Assembly: GCF_900111455.1 (NCBI RefSeq)
Contig: NZ_FOIE01000001.1
Location: forward strand, 62,001-126,000
DNA from: Geodermatophilus poikilotrophus
Lineage (GTDB): Bacteria; Actinomycetota; Actinomycetes; Mycobacteriales; Geodermatophilaceae
DNA: 64,000 nucleotides
Direction: 5' to 3'
Below, piece after piece: positions 44,878 through 55,532 of the stretch (positions are counted from its first letter, which is position 1; every line of letters starts with the position of its first letter). The notes under the pieces were generated by a model, which was not told the DNA's origin, searched no databases, and was given only the letters and a program-made list of their open reading frames with translations. The position numbers and the translations under genes are program-made.

Positions 44878-46401
44878 ATGGCACACGGCCCCTCCGCGAA
44901 CGGCAACCTCCACAAGGGCCTCAAGCAGCGGCACCTCACGATGATCGCGATCGGCGGTGTCATCGGCGCGGGCCTGTTCGTCGGCTCCGGCGCGATCATC
45001 GGTGAGGTCGGTCCCGGGGCGTTCCTGACCTACGCCCTCACCGGCGTCCTGATCGTCATGGTCATGCGGATGCTCGGGGAGATGGCGGTGGCCAACCCCT
45101 CGACGGGGTCCTTCGCCGATTACGCCCGGCAGTCGCTCGGCGGCTGGGCCGGCTTCAGCGTGGGCTGGCTGTACTGGTACTTCTGGGTGATCGTGGTCGG
45201 CTTCGAGGCCGTGGCCGGGGCGGCCATCCTGCAGCGCTGGCTGCCCGACGTCCCGCTGTGGATCATGGCGCTCGTCCTGATGGTGCTCATGACGGCGACC
45301 AACCTGTTCTCGGTGGCCTCCTACGGGGAGTTCGAGTACTGGTTCGCCGGCGTCAAGGTCCTGGCGATCATCACGTTCATCAGCCTCGGCGCGCTGTTCG
45401 TCCTGGGACTGTGGCCGGGCCGCGACCTCGACTTCTCGAACCTCACCGAGCACGGCGGACTGTTTCCCAACGGCGTCAGCACGCTCTTCTCGGGCATCGT
45501 CATCGTGGTCTTCTCGATGGTCGGCGCCGAGATCGCCACCATCGCCGCCGCGGAGTCCGACGAGCCGGAACGGGGGATCGCGCGGGCGACGAACTCCGTC
45601 GTCTTCCGGATCCTGATCTTCTACGTCGGCTCCATCTTCCTGCTGGCCACCATCCTGCCGTGGAACTCCACGGAGCTCGGTGACTCGCCGTACGTCGCCG
45701 CGATGGAGGAGATGGGCATCCCGGCGGCGGCCGACATCATGAACGCGGTCGTGCTCACCGCCGTCCTGTCCTGCCTGAACTCCGGCCTCTACACGGCCTC
45801 CCGCATGCTGTTCGTGCTCGCCGCCCGGCACGAGGCACCCGGCCGGATGCTCTCGATCAACCGGCGTGGTGTGCCCGCGTGGGCGATCCTCTCGTCCAGC
45901 GTCGTCGGGTTCCTCTGCGTGATCGCGGCCTACGTCTCGCCGGACACGGTCTTCCTGTTCCTGCTGAACTCCTCCGGCGCGATCATCCTGTTCGTCTACC
46001 TGCTGATCAGCCTCTCGCAGCTGCGGATGCGGCCGACGATCCCGCCGGAGCGGCTGCGGGTGAAGATGTGGTTCTACCCCGTCCTGACCCTGCTCACGGC
46101 GGCCGCGATCGTCGCGATCCTCGTGCAGATGTTCGTCCGGGAGAGCACCCGGTCGCAGCTCCTGCTCAGCCTGCTGGCCTGGGCGCTCGTGCTCGTCGCC
46201 TACGCCGTCCGGCGCAGGGCCATCGGCGAGGCCCACGTGACCGAGGAGGGGGTCGCCGCTGAGTCCCGCGCCGACCAGTGGATGCACGAGCACGGCGCCG
46301 TCGTCGACGTCGAGGTCGACGCCGCCGTGGGGGAGGGGCGGCTCGACCCCCGCGTCATCCGGCGGATGGACGAGGAGGGCTATCCCAACGAGGCGCCGTG
46401 A
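44878..46401 (+). CDS. Amino acid permease (APC family, GabP/ProY-like)
   Basis: A 507-aa, 12-TM amino acid:H+ symporter. The start of the AAT domain LKQRHLTMIAIGGVIGAGLFVGSG, the conserved GEMAVANPSTGSFADYA and the TM6 region GAEIATIAAAESDEP are typical of GABA/aromatic/proline permeases. A ~60-residue acidic C-terminal tail follows TM12. ATG 44878 is chosen (GAGGGAGCGGAC upstream); an in-frame ATG 60 bp further up lacks such a site. It is convergent with pruA. Its neighbours would fit GABA or proline uptake. Confidence 0.88.
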   Translation: MAHGPSANGNLHKGLKQRHLTMIAIGGVIGAGLFVGSGAIIGEVGPGAFLTYALTGVLIVMVMRMLGEMAVANPSTGSFADYARQSLGGWAGFSVGWLYWYFWVIVVGFEAVAGAAILQRWLPDVPLWIMALVLMVLMTATNLFSVASYGEFEYWFAGVKVLAIITFISLGALFVLGLWPGRDLDFSNLTEHGGLFPNGVSTLFSGIVIVVFSMVGAEIATIAAAESDEPERGIARATNSVVFRILIFYVGSIFLLATILPWNSTELGDSPYVAAMEEMGIPAAADIMNAVVLTAVLSCLNSGLYTASRMLFVLAARHEAPGRMLSINRRGVPAWAILSSSVVGFLCVIAAYVSPDTVFLFLLNSSGAIILFVYLLISLSQLRMRPTIPPERLRVKMWFYPVLTLLTAAAIVAILVQMFVRESTRSQLLLSLLAWALVLVAYAVRRRAIGEAHVTEEGVAAESRADQWMHEHGAVVDVEVDAAVGEGRLDPRVIRRMDEEGYPNEAP

Positions 46402-46406
46402 CCGCC

Positions 46407-46442
46407 GCGCCCCCGGCCGCCGGTGGCGGCGACCGGGGGCGC
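46407..46442. terminator. Bidirectional hairpin between permease and pruA
   Basis: gcgcccccgg (46407-46416) pairs perfectly with ccgggggcgc (46433-46442), with an inner ccgcc/ggcgg stem. It lies 5 bp after one stop and 7 bp after the other convergent stop. Confidence 0.7.
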
Positions 46443-46449
46443 GCCGGCG

Positions 46450-48078
<1,629 letters not shown>

Positions 48079-48106
48079 CGTGATCACGCTCCTTGTGTCT
48101 GGCGGT

Positions 48107-49018
48107 TCATCGACCGACGAGGGCGCGCAGGAAGAACAGCAGGTTGGCGGGGCGCTCGGCCATCCGGCGGGTCAGGTACGGGTACCAGGCGGAACCGAAC
48201 GGGATGTACACGCGGACCCGGTGACCGCTGTCCACGAGTTCCTGCTGGAGGTCGCGGCGGATGCCGTAGAGGAACTGGAACTCGTACTCCTGCGGCCCCT
48301 TGCCGGCCCTGGCGGCGGCCTGGTGCGCGTGGGCGACGAGCTCGTCGTCGTGCGTCCCGAACGCGGGATCGGAGCCGTGCTCGAACAGCCAGTCGGTGAG
48401 GTACCGGTACTGGGCCCTGATCTCGGCCTTGCCCTGGTGGGCGTGCTCGAGGGGCTCGGCGTAGGCGCCCTTCACCAGCCGGACCCGCGGCCGCAAGGAC
48501 GCCAGTGCCTCCAGGTCCACCGGGGTGCGGCGGAGCGCTGCCTGCACGGCGAGCCGGGTCTGCGGGTGCGCGGTCGCGGCGTCCCGGAAGAGCGCCACCG
48601 TGTCGGGGACCAGGCTGCTGTCCTCCATGTCGATCTCGACGGGGACGCCCACGGCCGCGGCCTGGTCGAGGATCTCGGTCAGGTTCGCCACGCAGGCATC
48701 CCGGTCCACGGTCTGGCCCAGCTGGGAGAGCTTGATGGAGATCCGGGCGTCCAGGCCGCGCGCGGCGATCGCCTTCGCCGCCGCCTCGTACTCCGCGACG
48801 GCGGCGCCCGCGCCGGACAGATCGGTGACCCCCTCCCCGAGCAGGTCGAGGATGCTGCCGATCCCCCGGGAAGCGAGCGCCGCAGCCGCGTCGAGCGCCT
48901 CGTCGAGGCGCTCTCCCGCGACGAACCGGTGCGCGGCCCGGCGGGCGACCGGGTTCTGCGTCACCTGCCGCTGGAGCCTCGGGCTGGCGGCGGCCCACAT
49001 GAGCACGCGGTTGACCAT
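48107..49018 (-). CDS. putB: Proline dehydrogenase (monofunctional)
   Basis: A 303-aa FAD-dependent (beta-alpha)8 proline dehydrogenase converting L-proline to P5C. Typical stretches are ARISIKLSQLGQTVD, EIDMEDSSLVPDT, RVRLVKGAYAEP and the C-terminal YIPFGSAWYPYLTRRMAERP that binds substrate and flavin. The length is normal for actinobacterial stand-alone PRODH. ATG 49018 is the start. Its stop is about 30 bp before pruA in the same direction, forming the complete proline-to-glutamate pair downstream of the betaine genes. Confidence 0.95.
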   Translation of the reverse strand: MVNRVLMWAAASPRLQRQVTQNPVARRAAHRFVAGERLDEALDAAAALASRGIGSILDLLGEGVTDLSGAGAAVAEYEAAAKAIAARGLDARISIKLSQLGQTVDRDACVANLTEILDQAAAVGVPVEIDMEDSSLVPDTVALFRDAATAHPQTRLAVQAALRRTPVDLEALASLRPRVRLVKGAYAEPLEHAHQGKAEIRAQYRYLTDWLFEHGSDPAFGTHDDELVAHAHQAAARAGKGPQEYEFQFLYGIRRDLQQELVDSGHRVRVYIPFGSAWYPYLTRRMAERPANLLFFLRALVGR

Positions 49019-49213
49019 CGCGTTCCCCGTTCCGGGGGTCGGCGGGCGCTCGGGTGGCTGCGAGGAGGCGACTCTACTGGAGAGTGACCCCGGTCACACC
49101 CGTGGGAAGGTGCTCGGGCGGCGGTCCTGGTCCGGCGGTGGACGCGGTGCGCCTCCCGGAGGCAGGGAGGCCACGAGCCGGGCGGCCGCCGACTGCACTG
49201 GCGGCGACCGTGC

Positions 49214-49417
49214 TCAGACCTCGACGGCGGTGCCGCAGATCCCGCAGATCTCGAGCTGCCGACGTCCCCACCGGGCGATCGGCACGAAGAACACCGTGAA
49301 CTGCCTGACCTGCCGGACGCGCGCCCACTGCGTGGTGTTGCCGCAGCGCGGGCAGGTGCGGACCTCCCCGGAGCCCAGGTCCTGCTGCTTGGTGCCGAGA
49401 CCGAAGAGGAAGAACAC
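49214..49417 (-). CDS. Zinc-ribbon protein
   Basis: A 67-aa protein: MFFLFGLGTKQQDLG, then CPRCGN (first CxxC), a hydrophobic WARVRQVRQFTVFFVPIARW strand-loop and CGICGTAVEV (second CxxC). The four cysteines would bind one zinc. Similar small zinc-ribbon proteins are widespread in actinobacteria with no known function. It has G/C-rich third positions and lies between putB and the reductase gene on the same strand. Confidence 0.82.
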   Translation of the reverse strand: MFFLFGLGTKQQDLGSGEVRTCPRCGNTTQWARVRQVRQFTVFFVPIARWGRRQLEICGICGTAVEV

Positions 49418-49492
49418 GCCGCCAGCTTAGGCAGCGGCCGCTTCAGCGCAGGGAGGCCGGCGCTGGGCCGGTCACCTGTGCGGACGGGCGGG

Positions 49493-50671
49493 TCAGGCGT
49501 CGATCCGCAGGTCGCTGAGCGGCTTGGAGCAGCAGATGAGCAGCTTGTCCTGCGCGATCTCGCGCGGCCGGATCCCACCCTGGTGCTGCATGTCCACGGT
49601 GCCCGAGAGCACGGTCGTCTTGCAGGTGCCGCACATCCCCTGGCCGCACGACGAGGGAGGGGTCAACCCAGCCTCCCACGCGGCGTCCAGGACGTTCTCG
49701 TCGGCGCCGCAGGGGAACGTGCGACCGCTGCGGACGAACTCGACCGAGAAGACGACGGGCCGTGCCCCAGCGCTCGACGGCCGGGATCCGTCGGCACCCG
49801 CGGGGTCCGCCGGTTCGGGAGCCGCCTCCACCATGAGGTCCTCGAACGAGAACGACTCCTCGTGGTACCGCGTCATGTCGAAGCCTGCCGCGACGAGCAT
49901 CCGACGGACCGCGGCCATGTACGGGGCGGGTCCGCAGCAGAACACCTCGCGCTCGTGGAGGTCGGGGGCGAGCACCCGCAGCATCTCGTCGGTCAGGAAG
50001 CCCCGGAGCCCGACCCACGGCTCCCGAGGGGAGTCCCGCTCGCAGACGTGGGCGACGCGGATGGTCGGCGCCACGCTCGCCATCACGTCGAGCTCGCGCC
50101 GGAAGATGATGTCGGACGGCGTCCGGGCGCTGTGCACGAACAGGACGTCGGTGTCCGCGCCGAGGTCGTGCAACGTGCGCGTCATGGACATGAGCGGGGT
50201 GATGCCGCTGCCCGCGGACAGGAACAGGTACTTGGCTGCCGGGTGCCGGGCGGCCGAGAACAGCCCGAACGGTCCGTCGGCCGAGACGCGCTGCCCGGGG
50301 CCCATGGTGTCGTGCAGCCAGGTGGAGACGAGCCCTCCGGGCTGGCGCTTGACCGTGATCCCGATCAGGTGGGGCCGCGTCGGTGGCGTGGAGATCGTGT
50401 AGCACCGGTCGATCGGGCGGCCGCCGATCTGCAGTCGCAGGGTGATGAACTGGCCCGGGTCGTAGTGGAACAGCGCGGGTTCCTCGGACTCGAAGAGGAA
50501 CGTCTTGACGTCGTGGGTGATGTCGAGGACCTGCCGGCACACCAGCGTGCAGTTGTCCGTCTCGCCCCAGACCGGCAGCACGGACGGGTGGGCTGTCAGG
50601 CCGACCTGCCCAGCAGCAGGGGCCGGCGGGACTGCGTCCGGTACCGCCACGGGGCTGGGGCGCGCGGTCAT
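49493..50671 (-). CDS. Betaine N-demethylase reductase (FAD/2Fe-2S)
   Basis: A 392-aa electron-transfer reductase. It has a FAD-binding ferredoxin-reductase barrel (PGQFITLRLQIGG, then RCYTISTPPT), an NAD domain (YLFLSAGSGITPLMSMTRTL and FCCGPAPYM) and a C-terminal plant-type 2Fe-2S ferredoxin. The ferredoxin cysteines are in SSCGQGMCGTC and CCSKP. The architecture is that of GbcB, Stc4 and HpbC, the reductases of Rieske-type betaine demethylases. The start ATG 50671 is taken; the frame is open further upstream without conserved sequence. The partner oxygenase lies two genes upstream, beyond the IclR gene. Confidence 0.88.
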   Translation of the reverse strand: MTARPSPVAVPDAVPPAPAAGQVGLTAHPSVLPVWGETDNCTLVCRQVLDITHDVKTFLFESEEPALFHYDPGQFITLRLQIGGRPIDRCYTISTPPTRPHLIGITVKRQPGGLVSTWLHDTMGPGQRVSADGPFGLFSAARHPAAKYLFLSAGSGITPLMSMTRTLHDLGADTDVLFVHSARTPSDIIFRRELDVMASVAPTIRVAHVCERDSPREPWVGLRGFLTDEMLRVLAPDLHEREVFCCGPAPYMAAVRRMLVAAGFDMTRYHEESFSFEDLMVEAAPEPADPAGADGSRPSSAGARPVVFSVEFVRSGRTFPCGADENVLDAAWEAGLTPPSSCGQGMCGTCKTTVLSGTVDMQHQGGIRPREIAQDKLLICCSKPLSDLRIDA

Positions 50672-50791
50672 CGTGGAGCCTCTCGACGTACGGGGTCGGT
50701 CACCGGGGTGTCGGCCGGCGACGGGTCGGGTGTGGGGCGTCGGGCGCAGGCCCGGGTCGCGCCGCCGCGTGCGGGTCCGCACGGCGTCGGC

Positions 50792-51649
50792 TCAGAGGGC
50801 GCGGGCGCGCTCCCGGTCCCGGTGGAGTGCTGACTCGATGCGGCCGGCCGCGCGCGCCAGGTGGTCGGCCGCGGATCGCGCCCGGCGCCCGTCGAGTCGC
50901 TGCGTGGGGCCGCTGACGGTGAGGACGCCGACGAGCTCGTCCGCCTGTCCGTAGATGCCCGTGGCGACGCCGGACAGGCCTTCTTCCGCCTCGTCGACGG
51001 AGAAGGCGTGCCCGCGCTCGCGGACGCGGCCGAGGTCGGCGCGCAGCTCGTCGGCCGTCACGATCGTCGCCGGCGTGAGACGAGCGAGCGGCTCGCGCAG
51101 GAAGCGCTCGAGCTGCTCGTCGTCGAACGTGGCGAGCAGCACCTTGCCGCTGGCGCTGGCGTGGAGCGGGAACCGTTGTCCGACCCAGGATCCCGGTCGG
51201 AGGTGGTGCGGTGCGTCGACCTGGTGCACGAGGTCCAGGCCCCCGTCGGAGGCCACCACGCTCAGCGTCCCGGTCTCCCTGACCGCGGCCACCAGCTCGG
51301 CGATGACCGGGCGAGCGGCTTCCAGCAGGAGGAGCCCTTCGTCGGTGTTCCGGGCGAGGCGCAGCAGTTCCGGCCCCAGGAGCACCCGGTCGTCACCGGC
51401 TACCCGGAGGAGGAAGCCCTCCTGCTCCAGCGTCTGGATCATCCGGAGCGCCGTGGCCCGCGGGAGCCCGGCGGCCCGGGCCAGCGACGACACGTTGGCC
51501 CTGTCGTCGTCGGCGGTCGCGCGGAGCAGTGTGATCGCCTTCCTGACCGACTGGTTGAGCTTGGCTCCCTCGTCACCGGTCGCCGTGCGGCCACGTGACC
51601 CCGGGCCCGGCAGGGCCGATGGCCTGGTCCGGTCGTCCGTCTCGTCCAT
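50792..51649 (-). CDS. IclR-family transcriptional regulator
   Basis: A 285-aa regulator with an N-terminal winged HTH (SVRKAITLLRAT..VSSLARAAGLPRATALRMIQ) and the IclR effector domain (GQRFPLHASASGKVLLATFD, RGHAFSVDEAEEGLSGVATG). IclR proteins usually sense small carboxylates or aromatic compounds. It lies between the Rieske oxygenase (44 bp upstream) and the reductase (120 bp downstream), all in one direction. It is therefore probably co-expressed with, and controls, the betaine demethylase genes. Confidence 0.9.
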   Translation of the reverse strand: MDETDDRTRPSALPGPGSRGRTATGDEGAKLNQSVRKAITLLRATADDDRANVSSLARAAGLPRATALRMIQTLEQEGFLLRVAGDDRVLLGPELLRLARNTDEGLLLLEAARPVIAELVAAVRETGTLSVVASDGGLDLVHQVDAPHHLRPGSWVGQRFPLHASASGKVLLATFDDEQLERFLREPLARLTPATIVTADELRADLGRVRERGHAFSVDEAEEGLSGVATGIYGQADELVGVLTVSGPTQRLDGRRARSAADHLARAAGRIESALHRDRERARAL

Positions 51650-51692
51650 GTCCCACCTCTGCGGTTCTGCGGCCCCGACCGTCCGTGCGTCC

Positions 51693-52955
51693 CTAGCGGG
51701 ACAGGTGAGCGGCCAGCCGGGAGACGTACCAGGTCACGAAGGCCTCGACGTCCCCCTCGACCGTCGAGTACGGGCCCGGCTGGTAGCCGGGGTCCGCGAC
51801 GCCCTCCTGGGTGCGGGCCACCAGGACCCCGTCCTGCTGGTTCGTCGCCTGCCAGACCCTGGTCAGGGTGGCCACGTCGTAGTCCACGCCCTCGACCGCG
51901 TCCGGGTGGACCAGCCACGTCGTCCGCAGCAGGGTCCGGTCCGGCGCGAGCGGCAGCACGGAGAACAGCACCGCGTGGTCGGCCAGCAGGTGGAACCACG
52001 AGTTCGGCTGCATGTGCAGGGACAGGTCACCGAAGCGGTCCGTGGTCACGGATCCCATCAGCCTGCCGCACACCGACTCGCCGTTCGTGTTGAACGACTT
52101 GCCGGCACCGTCGAGGGGGGCGTGGGAGAGCTGGAAGCCCGTGGCACGGGTGTCGAGCTCCCGCGCTCCCTCGAGGGGGAAGCCCTGCCGGACGCACGCC
52201 GACCGGAGTGCGGCGGCGGCCTGGGTGTAGCGCTGGTGGACGGGCCGCAGCCGCGGCGGGACGTCCTCGGCGGAGTAACCGAACAGGGGGAAGTAGGCGC
52301 TCAGCAGCTCGGGGTGGCCGTCGCAGTGGTAGCACTCGCGGTTGTTCTCCATGACGAGCTTCCAGTTGCCGGTCTCGACGATGTCGTCCTGGTGGGCGAT
52401 CTTCGCCCGGCTCAGCCCGTACGGGGCCAGAAAGGGCTCGATGCGCGCGGCGACCTCGTCGAAGTCGGCCGGTGGGTCGTCGGCGAGGCACAGGAACACC
52501 AGACCGCCGGTGCTGCGCACGTGCACCGGCCTCAGGCCGAAGCAGCTGCGGTCGAACGAGGCCGGCTGGTTGTCGGCGTGCATCAGGCGACCGTCGACGC
52601 CGTAGGTCCAGTGGTGGTACGGGCAGACGAGGTTCCCCACGCTGCCCCGTACGTCGTCGAGCAGCCGCGATCCCCGGTGCCGGCACACGTTGTGGAAGGC
52701 GCGCACCTCGTCGTCGTCGTCCCGGACGATGATCACGGAGTAGCCGCCCACCGCGACGGTGACGAAGTCGCCCGGTTCGGGGAGTTCCGCCTCGGCCGCC
52801 GCGAAGAGCCAGTGCCCGGCGAAGATCGCGCGCAGGTCCAGGTCGAAGACCTCCTGGCTCGTGTAGAAGGGCGCCTCCAGGCTGTACCCGGGAACGCGAC
52901 GCGCCACCAGGTCGACCAGGTCGTGACCGGTGGGGCGCTCGAGCTGCATGGTCAT
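51693..52955 (-). CDS. Rieske-type betaine N-demethylase, oxygenase subunit
   Basis: A 420-aa ring-hydroxylating-type oxygenase alpha subunit. The Rieske [2Fe-2S] ligands are C91-R-H93 and C111-PY-H114 (NVCRHRGSR / CPYHHWTYG). The mononuclear iron ligands are His210 and His214 in ENNRECYHCDGHPEL. The ENNRECYHC..HPEL signature is typical of GbcA, Stc2 and HpbB, which remove a methyl group from quaternary amines. ATG 52955 with GGAG 8 nt upstream; the frame continues further up but without conserved sequence. With the HpbD homologue nearby, its likely substrate is proline betaine or hydroxyproline betaine, with glycine betaine as the alternative. Confidence 0.9.
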   Translation of the reverse strand: MTMQLERPTGHDLVDLVARRVPGYSLEAPFYTSQEVFDLDLRAIFAGHWLFAAAEAELPEPGDFVTVAVGGYSVIIVRDDDDEVRAFHNVCRHRGSRLLDDVRGSVGNLVCPYHHWTYGVDGRLMHADNQPASFDRSCFGLRPVHVRSTGGLVFLCLADDPPADFDEVAARIEPFLAPYGLSRAKIAHQDDIVETGNWKLVMENNRECYHCDGHPELLSAYFPLFGYSAEDVPPRLRPVHQRYTQAAAALRSACVRQGFPLEGARELDTRATGFQLSHAPLDGAGKSFNTNGESVCGRLMGSVTTDRFGDLSLHMQPNSWFHLLADHAVLFSVLPLAPDRTLLRTTWLVHPDAVEGVDYDVATLTRVWQATNQQDGVLVARTQEGVADPGYQPGPYSTVEGDVEAFVTWYVSRLAAHLSR

Positions 52956-53538
52956 GGTGCGTCTCCTGGGAGGGGACGAGCTCTCGATCTCTGCTGGTGC
53001 GGCGTGGACCTGCTCGGGTGTCGGCCCGGCGTCGTGGTGACCACTGAGTGGATGGACCTGCCCACCTGGTGAGTGGAGCACGATGCCTCGAGGGGAGTCA
53101 AGGGCTCGGGAGCCCGTCGACCGCCCGGACAGGTGCTCGTCGTGGTGCGACGGTCGGAGGTGCAGGCCGGCCGTCGGGAGAGCAGGAGCCCGTACGCGTC
53201 GAGTCGGTCCACCCCGGTCCGGGCGCCGTGGACCGCACGCTCCTGCAGCACGTCGGCCACCGCCGCTGCGAACGGCTCGGCTCGGCCCTGGGCTCGCTCC
53301 GCAGGCCCGAGGACCGATCAGCTCGTCGCCGTCCACGTCCCGAGGTGCGGCAGCGGGGACACCGGCTCGGCCGGTGTCCCCGCTGCCGACCGCGGGACGT
53401 CGTACCCGGTCCTGGTGGCCTGGCGGGACGACGGGCCCGGTGTGCCGGTCACGAGCGGCTCCCCGCAGCAGGAGTGCGGGCAGGGGCCGATCAGGTCCGG
53501 CGGCACGGCCCGCCGACGCACGCTGGGCGCTGCGCTCG
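52956..53538. other. Intergenic region between Rieske gene and BCCT transporter
   Basis: About 580 bp without a supported gene. It contains a strong terminator for the BCCT gene (53350-53386). The remaining ~390 bp upstream of the Rieske gene should hold its own promoter. Frames present on both strands lack conserved features. Confidence 0.5.
53350..53386 (-). terminator. Strong hairpin downstream of BCCT gene
   Basis: A perfect 16-bp stem (gcagcggggacaccgg and complement) with a 5-nt loop, about 150 bp after the BCCT stop on the minus strand. It would separate BCCT transcription from the Rieske gene. Confidence 0.65.
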
Positions 53539-55344
53539 TCAGGTCGGTGTCTGTGACGCCGCCGGTTCGCGGGTGGGAGCGGCGACGCCGTTCTCCGGGT
53601 CGGCCGGGGTCGGCTGCCGGGCGGGGTCGGGTTGGGAGACCGTGCCCTGTCGCATCTCCGCGACCACCGTGCGGACACCGGGCGGGACGGTGGTGACCAC
53701 CGGCTCGCTGCGCAGTTGCTTGAGCAGGCTGTAGCAGACACCGAGCATGACGACCAGGAACGGGACGCCGAACACGATGACCGTGGTCTGGATCGCGTCC
53801 AGACCCCCGGCGAGCAGCAGGGCGATCGCGACCGCGCCGATCATCGATCCCCAGGTCACCACCAGCCAGGTCCGGGGGTGCAGCGAGCCGCCCTGGGAGA
53901 GCATCCCGAGCACCAGGGACGCCGCGTCGGCGCCGGCGACGTAGAACAGCATGATCAGGACGACGACGAGCACCGCGGTGAGGGTCGAGAACGGCAGCGC
54001 GTCGAGCAACGTGAACAGGGTGTTCTCGACACCCGTGGCCAGCGAGCCGGCCATGTCGGTGACCCCGCTCAGCTGGAACCGGATGGCGGTGCCACCCATC
54101 ACCACGAACCAGACCGTGCTGACGAGCGTCGGGACGATCAACACGCAGATCACGAACTCGCGGATGGTGCGTCCCCGGGAGATCCGGGCCATGAAGGTGC
54201 CCACGAACGGGGCCCACGACATCCACCACGCCCAGTAGAAGATCGTCCAGCCGGCGAGCCACTCGCCGCCACCGTTGGCACCGGTGCGGAACGACATGGG
54301 CACGAAGTGGGCCAGGTAGCCGCCGAAGGACTCGACGAAGGTGTTCATCAGGAAGATCGTGGGCCCGAAGGCGAACACGAAGAGCAGGATCCCGACGGCC
54401 AACCCGGCGTTGATGTTCGCCATCCACTTGACGCCGCGCTCGGTCCCGCTGACCGCCGACACCACGAACAGGGCGGTCAGCACGACGATCACCACGATGG
54501 AGACGGTGTTGCTCTGGGGGGCGTCGAAGACCCGCGTCAGCCCGCTGTTGATCTGCAGGGCGCCCAGGCCCAGGGACGTGGCCGCCCCGAAGGTGGTGAT
54601 GAACAGGCCGAAGATGTCGACGGCCCGGCGGGCAGGGTGCGCGGGGTCCTTCCGCGGGAAGACGATCGAGCTGAGCAGGTTGGGCAGGCCCTTGCGGAAC
54701 GTCGCGTAGGCCAGGGCGAGCCCGACCACGCCGTACAGCGCCCACGGGTGCAGGCCCCAGTGGAAGATCGTGTACTCCATGCCGAGCTGGGCGGACTCCG
54801 GCGTCGCGGCCTCGGCGAGCCCCAACGGCGGCGTGAGCAGGTGCGACAGCGGCTCGGCGACGCCCCAGAAGATCAGCCCGATGCCCATCCCGGTGGCGAA
54901 CATCATCGAGATCCACGAGACGGTGCTGAACTCCGGCCGCTCGTCGTCGCGGCCCAACCGGATCCGCCCGTAGCGCGAGAGCGCGAGCAGCAGCATGAGT
55001 GCGACGAAGCCGACCGTCACGAGCACGTACACCCAGCCGGTGGCGTCGATCATCTTGGCCAGGACCGAGGAGGCAGCCGTGGCCAACGACGTCGGCGAGA
55101 GCACACCCCACAGCACGAACGCCACGGTCACAGCGAGGCCGGAGACGAAGACGGTCTTGTCGACCGGGTGGTCCACGTCGGCGGCTCGCGGGTGCATCCG
55201 GTCGTCATCGGGCGCGGCGTGGACGTAGCGGGGGGTGACGAGGACCGTCTCCTCGACCGTCACGTCGCCGTCGACGGCTCGGGTGTGCTCCCGGGGGTCT
55301 CGGGGAGCGGCAGGGGCGGCGCGCTCGGGGTCGTCGGGGCTCAT
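53539..55344 (-). CDS. BCCT-family betaine transporter
   Basis: A 601-aa, 12-TM betaine/choline/carnitine transporter. After a ~50-residue acidic N-terminal tail, TM1 begins at DKTVFVSGLAVTVAFVLWG. The glycine-rich TM3 (MMFATGMGIGLIFWGVAEPL) and the family signature in TM8 (WTIFYWAWWMSWAPFVGTFM followed by ARISRGRTIREF) are clear. The Trp-rich segment forms the quaternary-ammonium aromatic box. ATG 55344 has GGAAGG 7 nt upstream. In this locus it would import (hydroxy)proline betaine. Several BCCTs also act as osmotic-stress transporters, which is not excluded. Confidence 0.92.
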   Translation of the reverse strand: MSPDDPERAAPAAPRDPREHTRAVDGDVTVEETVLVTPRYVHAAPDDDRMHPRAADVDHPVDKTVFVSGLAVTVAFVLWGVLSPTSLATAASSVLAKMIDATGWVYVLVTVGFVALMLLLALSRYGRIRLGRDDERPEFSTVSWISMMFATGMGIGLIFWGVAEPLSHLLTPPLGLAEAATPESAQLGMEYTIFHWGLHPWALYGVVGLALAYATFRKGLPNLLSSIVFPRKDPAHPARRAVDIFGLFITTFGAATSLGLGALQINSGLTRVFDAPQSNTVSIVVIVVLTALFVVSAVSGTERGVKWMANINAGLAVGILLFVFAFGPTIFLMNTFVESFGGYLAHFVPMSFRTGANGGGEWLAGWTIFYWAWWMSWAPFVGTFMARISRGRTIREFVICVLIVPTLVSTVWFVVMGGTAIRFQLSGVTDMAGSLATGVENTLFTLLDALPFSTLTAVLVVVLIMLFYVAGADAASLVLGMLSQGGSLHPRTWLVVTWGSMIGAVAIALLLAGGLDAIQTTVIVFGVPFLVVMLGVCYSLLKQLRSEPVVTTVPPGVRTVVAEMRQGTVSQPDPARQPTPADPENGVAAPTREPAASQTPT

Positions 55345-55389
55345 GGCACACCTTCCGTTCCGCACGGCGCTTCGGTAGCGCCACACGAA

Positions 55390-55411
55390 ACAGTGCTACG
55401 TGGACCACTGT
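55390..55411 (-). promoter_or_regulatory. Operator-like inverted repeat upstream of BCCT gene
   Basis: acagtg-N10-cactgt, 46 bp before the BCCT start, overlaps a minus-strand TTGACA (-35-like, 55414-55409). No clear -10 is seen. It could be a regulator-binding site for the adjacent GntR-type fusion or the IclR protein. Confidence 0.5.
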
Positions 55412-55532
55412 CAACGGTCAGCCGGCGGCAGCAGCCGCCCTGCGGTCCGCCCTCACGGCGGATGGCTCCGGCCAGGACGCGCCACGGCACGGTGGCCCGG
55501 GTGTTCGTCGCCAGGTCGTCCTCCGCCCGCGC

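Noticed and set aside
49493-55344. Reading the locus as a plain glycine-betaine (gbc/dgc) pathway
   Set aside because: GbcA/GbcB/DgcA-like proteins alone would allow it. However, no sarcosine oxidase, serine or glycine-cleavage genes are present, while an HpbD-type epimerase and putB-pruA are, favouring proline betaines. It stays as the main alternative.
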